A DNA stretch of 64,000 nt, taken from assembly GCA_032622095.1 (NCBI GenBank), contig CP136065.1, forward strand, positions 247,565,474-247,629,473. Direction: 5' to 3'. The translations under genes and the position numbers were made by a program. The notes beneath the pieces were generated by a model. The model saw only the letters and a list, made by a program, of their open reading frames with translations. It was not told the origin of the DNA and ran no database searches. Every line of letters begins with the position of its first letter. Position 1 is the first letter of the stretch. This document shows positions 48,601-60,600 of the stretch, one piece after another. This DNA is from Siphonodentalium dalli. Its lineage: Eukaryota > Mollusca > Scaphopoda > Gadilida > Siphonodentaliidae.

Positions 48601-51600
48601 CTGTTTTATATGTTTCCCCTCAATATATCAGTTTTATCACCAATTTGTCGGTTGTTCTGGGTCATTGTATGGCATTTGATCGTGGTTAACAAAAAATAAA
48701 ATGAAAAGCCTACCGCCCGCCCCTATTTTTTTTGGGCTCGTTACGGGAAACACGCATTCATTTTGTTTTGGCCTTAATAGATCAGTCGCTAGTGGTCCAC
48801 TGATGATGTGATTAGACCTGACCTGATCGAGTGACCTCAATTTTAATGACCTATTTCAATAGTACACGTCATGCAGCAAGTGACCTACTTTGTCAATGAC
48901 ATGTCGTTTACAACCGTCGGCAAACCTTTGATGCCTGTCTTACTGATATTGCTGCAATTTTATTTCACTGTTAACCAGAGTGAAACAACTGCTGTAGTCT
49001 CAACTTATATCATATCAATCTACATGTATGTCTTTCCCCATGTCACGTCAACACTGGACACTGCACTCAGTGCACTGGCCCGTGTGGGTTGCTGAGCAAT
49101 TGTTAAACTTCCCGGAATAAACTTGTCAACAGCCAATGAATCCCCCCAATTCCCGTTATAAAGTTGACAACTTGACATGAGTTATTAATATAAAGCCCCT
49201 CCCATTTAACTGTCAATCTCGTGACATTGACTGAGAGATTTTCGGAGAGGACGTTCCTCATTGGTCAACAGGTAGTGTTTGTAATCTCTAATTAATTTTG
49301 TTCAGATAACGCAGTGCAACAATGGGTTCAATGTCGGCATCTTTATGCTTCCGGGCCGATAGGATATCAATGATATTCGATACATTGACCAGGTTTTAAT
49401 TATTTTATTTTTTCTTCTTAGACAATACAATTCAAGTTGCAACAACAAACATTTTAGACGAACATCTTGTACACATATTTTAGCGAGTTCATGTAGGCCT
49501 ACCTATAGCCATGCAAGCACATACCCACTCGTCGTTATCGCTATATATCAGTGTATATACAGTCCGTACGAAGACTCGGCAATATCACTATAATATTAGG
49601 TAAGTAAAATCGCGATACGTATGGTATCGTGACCTCTGTATCGCGATAAACATCGATACACCCCATACCCCGTATCATTACACCCCTACCAGTTAAATGT
49701 TAAGTTTGTTCTATGATATGGCTGCTTTAGTTTCCAGACATCTGTTTCATAGATGACTTTTGCTGCGGAGATTTACATGGAAATCCCCATTCAAAATTGG
49801 TAACTTGACCTGCTTGATAGTACATAAGATATATCATATGACTTGATAAAACATCTGCCAATCATGATAGGCCTCTAGTCGTTTATGCAAATCAATGCAT
49901 TGTGCAGAATTCTGGATGGTGTATTTTTGCGATTTGGAACCAAAGGTCAGTATAAATTCTGATTCTCCTCTGATTTCCCCATGGATTTTATTTAACTCCT
50001 GCAAGAGTTGTCCAACTCTTTTAACTCAAATGAATTTCAATCCAATTTTTCTATTTCAGGTGTTTTCATCATCAACCTAAGGAAGACGTGGGAGAAACTT
50101 TTACTGGCCGCCAGAGCCATCGCTGCTGTGGAGAACCCGGCTGATGTCTGCGTCATTTCTGCTCGTCCCTACGGCCAGAGAGCTGTGTTGAAGTTCGCCT
50201 CGGCTACAGGAGCCACACCCATTGCTGGCAGATTCACTCCTGGAACATTCACCAATCAGATCCAGGTAATCTTAGAAATTTGAGTCAATAACTGCAATCA
50301 AGATGAGAAGATGGTACTATAAGCTATTGCTTGATATCCACCATTAGGCCTAAAAAAATACCTTTGTTTTATTTTTTTTCCTATAAAATAGCTGCCGACG
50401 CTGTTTGTCTCAGTTCGTCGCTTTATAATAGGCCCCGTTTCTAATGACTCGACGTCCGGACGCCTTTAGTAAAATGGCGGCGCCCACGGAAAATAAAAAA
50501 TACATCGTTTTCGTTTAAATCTTCTAGTGATGAGCCGACAATCGGTACTTGGCTTTCAACATCGGCATTTCCGATTTGTCTAAATAGAAATCAGGTGCTT
50601 GTTTTTCTTAATAAACTGTTTTAAATATGACGATGTTTTGTTGAATAAATAATGACCAGTAAACATGGGGAAAGTGATTTACCAAACACAAACTTGATAT
50701 ACAGCAGGGTTTCCGCGAGGGGAAAATTGATGAGTCCGTATTGGGGAAACACATAACGCGACGGGACGACCATGGTTCGTCCCGTCGGGCGAAACTTTTG
50801 TTATTTGACACTGAAAAGTAGCAATTTCCTTGCACATAAGAGTGTCACAAAGCAACCAAAGCTACGTATATATTACGCAAGTCAATCATTTCCGTGGGTG
50901 CATTAATTCTGTTGATGGTATCCAGATAATCAATCAACTAATTACGCACATAAGACTGCCGTCTGATTGAAGATTATATATAAATGAACAAGCTACTAGT
51001 TATTGTTTACAAATTTATACAATAAGATTCCGATGAATCTAAACACTACAAAACATCTATGCATTGACCAATAATAGATAGCAAGGAGAATTGAATAAAG
51101 TATTTCCTAGAATTGCAAGCAGCTTCTGTGAAAATGAAACTGACATGATATACGCTGTCAATCGTAAAACTATTTGTGCGCTGTGACGTCATACTGCAGG
51201 AGCTATTTATAGCGGCAAAATACGAATGGTAGCGACACAGGTATTTGGCACCAAAAAAAATTAATAAAAAGAGATTTTTATTAAATTTAAAAACAAAATT
51301 GTGCCTAATACCTGTGGGTAGGGACATCTTTCACTCGGAACGCGTAGCTTGTTCACTAGTCTCTATATATTAGTCCATAAACTGACGACCGCAATTGCTT
51401 ATTATGCGCATAGTCAAAAAAATCCCAACGTGATTTATTTCACAGTAAAACGGAACCTGTCCCGAAATCAGTCTTTATAGTGGGAATTCATAGTGACAAG
51501 TTAACAACACCATTCATTTGAACCATATTACATACATGGGTGATAAAGACAAACACATACCCCCTCCCCAATATGGAGATAATGTCAAAGGACGGTAAAT

Positions 51601-54600
51601 AATAGTTGCGTTGTCCCCAAGCACAATCAACGACGCACGTGTTCACATCTCCCGCCAAATTATATTTTATAACACGTTGGCTAAAACTCCGTTCTATACC
51701 TCATGGACTCTGCAGGGGGACCCATTTATTATGTACCACCGTACGATAGCACGGGATCTCGGAGAGGAGCAGTTTCATTCATGAAAATCCCGTGCATAAA
51801 AATGTCCCGACTAAGAAATTCGGCGTTCTTTGATCAAATTATGTAATCCTACGATATCACGGGATTTTCGAGCATGAGCATGCATATTCAGCAGTCCGAC
51901 ATTTTTTGATGTTACCGCGACATGCATTACGCTGTATCTAACGTCGCTATTTGACCCGCTTTTTCACCAGTATTCTATTTAACACCCGAACTCCCGTTGT
52001 AACCGGATTTGTTTACGACATTGCGACTGACATTTGGTATATGTATGAACCAAACAGATAATATGCGAGGGGAATGAGGCCGTCCTACGGACGCTGAGCC
52101 GTACTAACGGAAACCCTGTATACAGCCATCTCCTCTTCAATACACCGGCTGTACCTGGGTCAATGTTTGAACAATATATTACAGTGGGGATCGCCGGGAA
52201 GCACGTGACACTACCTACCTATATACTTACCCAAACGTATACTTATGTATATATACTGTGTACTGGCATATTACTACGGTTGTTGCTTGCTTCTAATTCT
52301 AAGTATTATATAACATATTCTGGTATAATTGTTACAATAATCGGAATCGGCCGATTGTGATCTCAAATAATCGGCGCATAGCTCTATTTGACAATCGGCT
52401 CATCACTAAAATCTTCCATCAAAACAGGAATATTCACCTATGTCATGGCGTCACAAACCATGGTTAGCAGCAGTGTGTTAGGGCTAAAGTTTCTAAAATG
52501 TTCAGGTGCCGATTCCGATTATTGTATTACTTATACCAGAATATGTTATATGTGTTATATAATACTTAGAATTAGAAGCAAGCAACAACAGTAGTAATAT
52601 GCCAGTACACAGTATATATACATAAGTATACATTTGGGTAAGTATATAGGTAGGTATGGGCGGACTTGTGATCAAATACAGGCACATGTCCTGCAGATGC
52701 TGTGGTACGGGGCCTCGGTGTATTTATTGTAATGTATTGTATCGACGATGCAATGCATTAACGTACCCATGTATTCTAGGCTATTCCATCGAATACAGGC
52801 ACATGTCCTGCAGAGGCTGTGGTACGGGGCCTCGGTGTATTTATTCAGGGATTAATCCGGGGCCTTTTTGGGGCCGAATTTCGGCCCCATTCCCAATGCC
52901 AGATACCCAGTAAAATTCCCAATATGGTGCGTGATAGATTCCCAAAACGGCGTGTGATATAAAGACATTGATCATCGGCATGGATGTTCGCGGTACGATG
53001 TTTCGCGGTACGGAATTTCAGAAGAATTGAGTGAGCGCTAAAGTACGCGGCACCTGATTGGTCGGAAATGTATATTACAGCCAATGCGAGTTCTTCTTTA
53101 ATAATGTAATAAGAATTGCAGAAGATGTCGCACAACAGCAAATATTATAGGAAAAAAATACAACCGGATAAGCGGCCGAGTTCAACAACAAATATAATAA
53201 CGTTCTTTAAAAAGAAGAAGGTCGACGATGCGGATTCAGCGCAGCCTCTTGACACTAATGACAGTGTTGTCAAAAGCAAAAATAGTGAAACCGCATCTCA
53301 CACTCAGTCCTCTGAATCGTCCGATTCCGATGATCATGATATTGATATTGTTTCCGAGGAGGAGTCAGAGTTTGTTTACCTACCGGTACCGGGGATTAAA
53401 CCAGACGAGAGACTATTCTCGTCAGGAAAATACGAAGAAAAATACAAGTGGCTGTACTTTAGTGTCAGAAAAGAAGGATACATGTGTAAAAATTGTGAAT
53501 TTTTTAGTGACAAATTTCAAGCCGCAGATAAAGGTGCATTCCATACAAAAGGAGTAAAGTTGGGAACCCATCCTACAAGAAAACTGACAAAACATGAACA
53601 GAGTAGAAGACACACTACGTCAATGTTGTCATCTCAGACCCTTACTCAAGTTGATACGAAAGATAAAAAAAGTGTTTTAAGCCAACTATGCGATAGCAGT
53701 ATTAAAATTGAAGCTAAAAACCGATCAGGTATGACAATATTACTGAAAACAGTTTATTTCATGATCAAGAAAAGCTGGGCACATACTACAAATTTTGAAA
53801 ACGTCATTGAATTTTGTGCAAAAACTGGAAACACGGAACTTCAAGAATTTTTGAATAGGATGTCTGACGAAAAAAGTAAACTTTCATATACATCTCCGTT
53901 TTCTGTTAAACAATATATACAATGCATGTCAGACTACATGGAGGAGGACATCCTATGTTCACTGAGGAGAAATAAATTTTTCACATTGTTATGCGACGAA
54001 AGTGCGGACGAATCTAATGTGACTCAACTGTGCATCATGGGACGATTTCTTAAGGATGGAGAAGTATGCGACCATTTTCTGGGAATTATCCCAATGCAAA
54101 AAACTGATGCAGCAACACTCATGGACTGTTTGCAAAAATTCTTAATGCAAAAGGGGATTAATATTGAGAACACTCGTTTTATAGCCCTTGATGGCACCAA
54201 TACTATGTCGGGAGAACGGACCGGACTACAGAAACGTTATAGACATTTCTCACCCTTTGCTCAGTATATAAATTGTCGAAATCATCGGTTGGCTCTTGCA
54301 TTCTCCCATGTGTTGAAAAAGTATAAAAAGCTTCAAGAAGCTGACAATTTGCTTGTAGGCCTGGCAAAGTTTTTCGGTTCAAGTCCCCAGAGAACAGCTG
54401 CATTCAATACTGCTCAGGACGTATATTTGTTGAAGGAGCTCAAACTTGTTTGGCCATCTACAACTAGGTGGCTGAGCCATGGAAAGTCCTGTGAAAGAAT
54501 CATAACACGGTTCCAATGCATTCTTGACACATTGGATGGTATTTATAATGACAAAAAAAGACCCAGAAATTTTAGGACTGAGATGCCAGTTAATAGATCC

Positions 54601-57600
54601 TGAAAATGTTGCTCTGATATGTATCTTAGCTGATATTCTATCTGAAACGAACAAGCTATCTACAATTCTTCAAGCTGACTGGGCAAACTTTACGCAGCTT
54701 CCGGCTTACGTGAAAGCAACCACAATATCACTGACTTCCCTGGCAAACGATCTAAGTCTCGGCACCAATTACAAAAACATTAACAAGCTTCTGCAAGATG
54801 TCAATCAATCACATTCTATCTTCGAGATTAGGACACGGACACATCAGATCTTTGACCTTAAAACATTTGAGACAGATGTCGTGAAACCAATGATAAAAGA
54901 ACTCATTTCTGAAATAGAAATGATGACGTCGTCGTCCTCTCTACTGTCATCTTTTGGAATTTTTGATCCAAGAAACCTGCCTAGAAATGAGAAGGAGTTG
55001 CCTTTATATGGTTCCACGGAAATTGTGACATTAGCTACATTTTATGGTAAACCATGCACAGACACATTCTTGGGCCATGTGACGGAAGTGTTACCAGAGT
55101 TTGAAACGGAAGACATTATTTCTAAGTTTGAATCCTTCAAACCTCACATGTTCTCTTTGAGGGATATTCATGAGCGAAATATATCCGAGAAAATCAAGTC
55201 TGTTGAAAATAAAATACTATTCACTGTATTGTCTAAATCTAAAAAGGAGGAAGAGCAAAATCTAGCGGATCTGAAAATCAACTTGCCATACAATATCAGG
55301 TTCTTGCTCAAAGCTTTTCACAAGGACGAATCTTTTAGATCTTTATTTCCGCAAATGTATTACATTGTTTATCTTGCAAATTTAATACCAACTGGAACTG
55401 TCAATGTTGAAAGAGCTTTCAGTTTGATGAGTTTGATTAAAACACCTTTGCGCAATAAAATGGGACAGTGCACATTGGACAGCTTGATGCGTGTATGCAG
55501 GGACTCCTCAAACATTGACGACATTGATTGGGAAAAAATTATTGATGCCTATAATTCTATGGGACCTACCCGGAAGATAGCTCTCTGATAAGTGGGTCAT
55601 TGATATCATAATTATATGTATCATTGTATGATTGTATGTAGTAATATGTGTGGTATTATAGACAATGAATTAAATATTTCAATTATCTCATCAAGCTCAT
55701 GTAAAAATATAATCCGTGCCTAGCCTGAGTTTCCTCTAGTCATCCATGTTATACTGTCTGGGTGAGGGCTATGGGACAAAGCCCACAGAAAAGGGGTATA
55801 TTAATTATATGTGGAATTTGGAAATATACATTGAATTTAATTCTATAAATATTATACTTTTAAAAATGTAATAAATCTTTGGCAGAAACTTACAAGTATA
55901 GTGGGCTTTCTGAAGCCTTTCATCTACTGTATGCACAACATGTGACAAGAATTTTTGCCATACATTGTCATTGCAAGAAGGCTTCTGAAGCTAGTACTAA
56001 TGGAAAAATCAGCTTCCCAAATTTGGGCGGCGAAATATACCCACCCCTTTTCTGAAGGCTTCCTCTGTCTCTCAACCAGACGGTATAGCATGCAGGGCCA
56101 GCAGAAACTCAGGCTAATCAGATATTTCTGTTTATCTTCTCCCACCCACATTTTTGTCATTGGGTAGGACCATAGTTATAATGATTAATGTACCGTAGAT
56201 GGAAGTACCGGTACTAACTTTGAGAAGAATTGTATACCCAGTAGTGAGTACATGTTGGTATAAAAGATGAAAAATTCATATACAAACAGTTATCTTGTAT
56301 CAATCAGACTTTAAAAACACAGTTCACTATAAGCAGTCTGCATATTTCAAGTGTTCATGTTCTTGTCCACTTGAAATTCAGACTGCTTAACTTAAGGCTT
56401 CTTATTATAGGTGTGTTGTTAAGTTATTAACAGTTGAGTTATAATTATATAATATCAATCAGACTTTAAAAACACAGTTCACTATAACTTAAGGCTTAAC
56501 TTAAGCCTTAAGTTATAGTGAACTGTGTTTTTAAAGTCTGATTGGTATTATATAATTATAACTCAACTATTAATAACTTAACAACACACCTATAATAAGG
56601 CTATATATACATGTATACAATATTTTTTAAATCGACTTGAGTTCAAGTTTTGTCAATCATGACATGAAATATTTGGAAGTTCAATGATCTGAAAGTGAAT
56701 CTGTGCTATACTGGAGCTCTCATACACCTTCTACATATAGGAGATCCACAGAATGGCCCAGATTCACTCCCTGGTCATTGAAATTTCACCAAAACAATTA
56801 TAGTGATGCTGGTTTCTGATGGTTAAAATTATTTCATGAATTTGAAAAGTTTCTGTTAAAAATAACACTGTATGTTCCCTATACAAGTGTGCTGATTTTG
56901 TGCTCAGATAAGCCTCAGAATCACTCTCAGGGCCTCCCTATTTCCAAAAAAATTCCGGGGGTGTTCACCCGTACCCCCCCAACGGGAAGGGGGCGACCCC
57001 CTCCCGTACCCTCCCCCACTCGGGCCTACGGCCCTCAGGAGATGCCTGCGGCATCTCATGCTATGTCCCAAAATATTGGAAAAGGCACCTTCCCAATTGC
57101 TGTGGATTAATCCCTGATTTATTGTAATGTATTGTATCGACGATGCAATGCATTAACTTACCAGTCCTTCGATTTTGAGGCGCGCCTTGGCGCGCGCGGA
57201 TCTAAAAACCAGCGAGTTATTAAATGCGCACGCCGAAAATTTTAAATGCGCGCGTCGGAATTTGCAGCCAGTGAATGAGATTTTAACAAACAGCACATCA
57301 ATGGTTAAACGCCGACAAGACTATTCACCGTGTATCTTTCTCAGCAGCGATGACGTTGATTACGAACATGATAACAAAGATCAAAGCGGCCGCCGGCGTC
57401 TTTCTCACTCAATGATTGGGGTGACACCTCGTCACAACTGCTGCACGTGCAAGTTCCCGCAAAAAAACTGTCAATTCTTTGGCGGTCTCGTTTGATGTTT
57501 CGGCATGCGGGATTCGCCGATTCATTTGAATACTATTGCCATAGATTAGGGTTTAAGTTTAAAGGGGTACTGTACGCCAAATGTTGTTGTTGGTTTCTAT

Positions 57601-60600
57601 AGTCTCCGAGTCGGAGAATAAGGCAACAATTTTTTCATTATTTGAAAGTCTGTTGAGTACGAAGTAGTGTTACGGATGACAAATGTACCGGAATGCAAAA
57701 ATACAAATTGTCGTTGTCGAGTAATTTTTGTACAGTTTTCAACCAAATGAATCAAATAAAAGTTATATTATAGGCATACTAGTCCCATATAATCATTTAA
57801 GTTATTGTATCGTCGCTAGTCAGTGAGTGGCTTGAGTGTTCTCCCCGTATCATCATAATATTTTAAGCGATCGTGTGTGCGATCGGTTTTACAATCCAGT
57901 ATCCCTCATTTACTTTGTTTGATTACCGAAATTCGTAATTTAATTGACGCCATTTTATGGCTCCAGTCATAAATTCAATTTATATCAAATTATTAAATTT
58001 TAAATTATTAAATTTTAAGATAGCCTATTAACCTGAGCGTTTACAGAATACATCTTCGACTCAAATTACTTATGTTTCTATATATTATCGATATTAGATC
58101 GTTGTTGTCACCGGAAATTTAATGAAAATGGCGTACAGTACCCCTTTAACTGTACTTCGAAGCTAACGAATTACAAATTCATGTCGGATAGTGACGACAC
58201 TGCCCAAAAGGTGTCACAAGTGTAGATTCCACCACGTCGGATTCTGATATAAAATTAACAATGACGGGACCTGGAGCACAAAGTGCTGTATCAATCGAAG
58301 TGTCGATGCCGAAAGCTGGAACAATGTCGCGTAAAAAGGTCAATAGAGAGTTTGTAAAACAACGTTATGATGGCTTGCAAGGATGCCGCAAAACAGAAAC
58401 ATCCGCCGCTATACTTACGCAAGTTACAGATTTGGCCAACAGAACGGTCGACAATATAAAATTACCGTAACGATTCCACTTCCGAGTTTGAAGTTTTAAG
58501 CGACTGCGAGTCTGATGAGCATGCGCTCTCAGACGCGGAAGTGGACTCGTTACCGTGATTGGATTCACCTGGATTGCGGATTATTGTGGACTAGATATTG
58601 TACTACAATCTAAACATATGTTTTTATTTCTATTTTTCACTTTATGTTGCCACATGCACACTTGGAATTATACGTGTGTATCATTATACTTGTGTTTGTC
58701 TTTATTCAGTAATCATTTCATCCATGTTAATTTGAATTGTGCTCCCTCAAAAAAGGCGCGCGCAAATTCCAAAAGCTCCGAGCGATATATCGCGCGCCTA
58801 CGTTTTCCAAATTCGAAGGACTGACTTACCCATGTATTCTAGGCCACAACAAATAGTTTGAAAGTTTGATGTAGCCACGTGCATGACGACATATCCACGG
58901 CCCGTTTTTGATAACAATTCATCAAACGGCATTTTTCTTTGACACCAATTCAAAGACATCACATCAAAGGAAATGAGCCGATTGAACTAGTTGCAAGTTA
59001 CACCATGTTCATGTCAATTTCGCAGACACGATTTGATTGTCGATTTCGGCATGGTCATCAAAATAATCATTGGTGGTGACCTATACGTGACGTCACACGA
59101 GGCTGACTGGATGGAATGACATTGTCTTCGACTATTTAATCATTAATGGAAAGTTGTGTTGGGTGAAAGACTTTGAAAAGATTAATTACAGATAGTAAAA
59201 TAAATAAATAAATTTCTTTAATATCTGACTATTAATGCTTGTACAATTTTTATTCCTGCGTCCTGACAACTGATACACATGTTATAATATGCTCAATTTA
59301 ATTGAACAAACAGTGAAGTCAGCTGCGCAATTAAATGTCACGTGACATGCACTTTCGGTTTCTACAGTTTATACCTGTTTTATGCTGTGTGTACTATATA
59401 GATAGATTCGTTGTGCTGCGTATGCATACATTTTGATTTCTGACATACATAAATCAAAATGTCTACATGCTGACGAACAATAAAGTTACGTATCAGTGTA
59501 CATGAGTCCCATGAGAAGTAATTTGTGTACATCATCATACATGTATAATTTATTATTACGCGCAATCACGGCGTCATCATCGTAGCCTGGCTCTGACCCA
59601 AAGTGTCACGTGCTTCCTGGCGATCCCCACTGTAATATATTGTTCAAACATAGACCCAGGTACGGCCGGTGTATTGAATAGGAGATGGCTGTATATCAAG
59701 TTTGTGTTTGGTAAATCACTTCCCCCATGTTTACTGGTCATTTATTCAACAAAACATCGTCATATTTAAAACCGTTTATTGAAGAAAAACAAGCACCTGA
59801 TTTCTATTTAGACAATCGGAAATGCCGATGTTGAAACCCGAGTACCGATTGTCATCCGATGTGCCACAATCGGCCGTTCCCGATTATCGGCTCATCACTA
59901 GAAGATTTAAACGAAAACGATGTATTTTTTATTTTCCGTGGGCGCCGCCATTTTACGAAATGCGTCCGGACGTCGAGTCATTAGAAACGGGGCCTATTAT
60001 AAAGCGACGAACTGAGACAAACGGCGTCGGCAGCTATTTTCTTTTATTTTCGAAAAAAAAAAAATTATATATATATTTTTTGGTTCGGAAGGTTTTAATA
60101 GGTGCGGGCGGGTTAGGGGAAACAAACGTATTTTTATTTTAGGCCTTAGGGGAAACAAAGGTATATTTTTTTTAAGCCTTATAACAAGTGGAGTAGGATG
60201 AAAAGAGTAGGATGGTATTTGCATATAAAAATACTGCAGTAATTCTAAAATCACACCGCGGGATATCTTATTACTCAATTATTTCCACATGTATATTCAG
60301 TAACTAAAGGCAGATTTAAAAAAGGAACCCAGATCAAATCTCACACTATCGTGATGGGTCCAATTGTATTAAATCTGGAAATGAAGTTGATTTAAGTCGC
60401 TAAGCCAATATCTGTCATTCTCAATGTCAAATTCCCCACAAAATTTACTGCGATGTTTGGGAATTATCTTCATGCAATTGCGGATATGGTCATAATAATC
60501 TGGGATTTATTATTATTAAGCTGCAATTGTTAGTAGTCATGGCAGCGCAAAGCGAGCATCCTGTTGACGTAGCAAGTATTCATACAAGCTACTCGTGGTT

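Larger units (their letters stand above)
43689..48773. mobile_element. GGCC-ended, TTA-flanked element nested at level 2 (5.1 kb)
   Basis: Ends GGCCAAAACAAAAATGATGC and its complement, with gtgtttcccgtaac following; TTA on both sides (43686-43688, 48774-48776). A 3-bp TTA duplication and GGCC ends are compatible with the PIF/Harbinger superfamily. No transposase identified. Confidence 0.75.
43404..49688. mobile_element. Outermost hAT-type element in RPSA intron 1 (6.3 kb including nested elements)
   Basis: Ends TAGGGGTGTAACGATACATC and its complement at 49660-49688 (...attacaccccta), with subterminal cgatac/gtatcg motifs. Flanked by a perfect 8-bp duplication CCAGTTAA (43396-43403, 49689-49696). 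Interior is occupied by other elements; no hAT transposase remains. Confidence 0.9.
42695..50059. other. RPSA intron 1, enlarged by nested transposons
   Basis: Donor GTAAGC, acceptor tatttcag. Without the 6,285-bp element at 43404-49688 and one 8-bp duplication the intron would be about 1.07 kb, a more ordinary size. Confidence 0.85.
52846..57116. mobile_element. hAT transposon with near-complete transposase gene (4.27 kb)
   Basis: Terminal inverted repeats CAGGGATTAATCC / GGATTAATCCCTG, flanked by ATTTATT (7 bp; 52839-52845, 57117-57123). It carries a transposase of the zinc-finger/DUF4371/hAT-dimer type in its left half. The right half is non-coding, with two inverted-repeat regions (55720-56110 and 56285-56605). 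The intact ends, exact target duplication and one-frameshift gene suggest fairly recent insertion. Confidence 0.9.
50347..60178. mobile_element. GGCC-ended, TTA-flanked element with long inverted arms (9.8 kb with insertions)
   Basis: Perfect TTA flanks (50344-50346, 60179-60181). Left end GGCCTAAAAAAATACCTTTG matches the complement of the right end (caaaggtatattttttttaagcc). The arms are unusually long: 50385-50704 plus 52119-52215 pair with about 59605-60030 (for example tgccgacgctgtttgtctca, gacgtccggacgc, aatatattgttcaaac). Host to the insertions at 50705, 52846 and 57162. Family resemblance to 34498 and 43689; Harbinger-like by target site only. Confidence 0.78.

Noticed and set aside
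53228..53613. Open frames overlapping the transposase in other frames and on the opposite strand
   Set aside because: Shadows of the transposase coding region.
57175..58470. Possible host gene in two pieces
   Set aside because: Both pieces lie inside a transposon with defined ends, are separated by a MITE and match no family I know.
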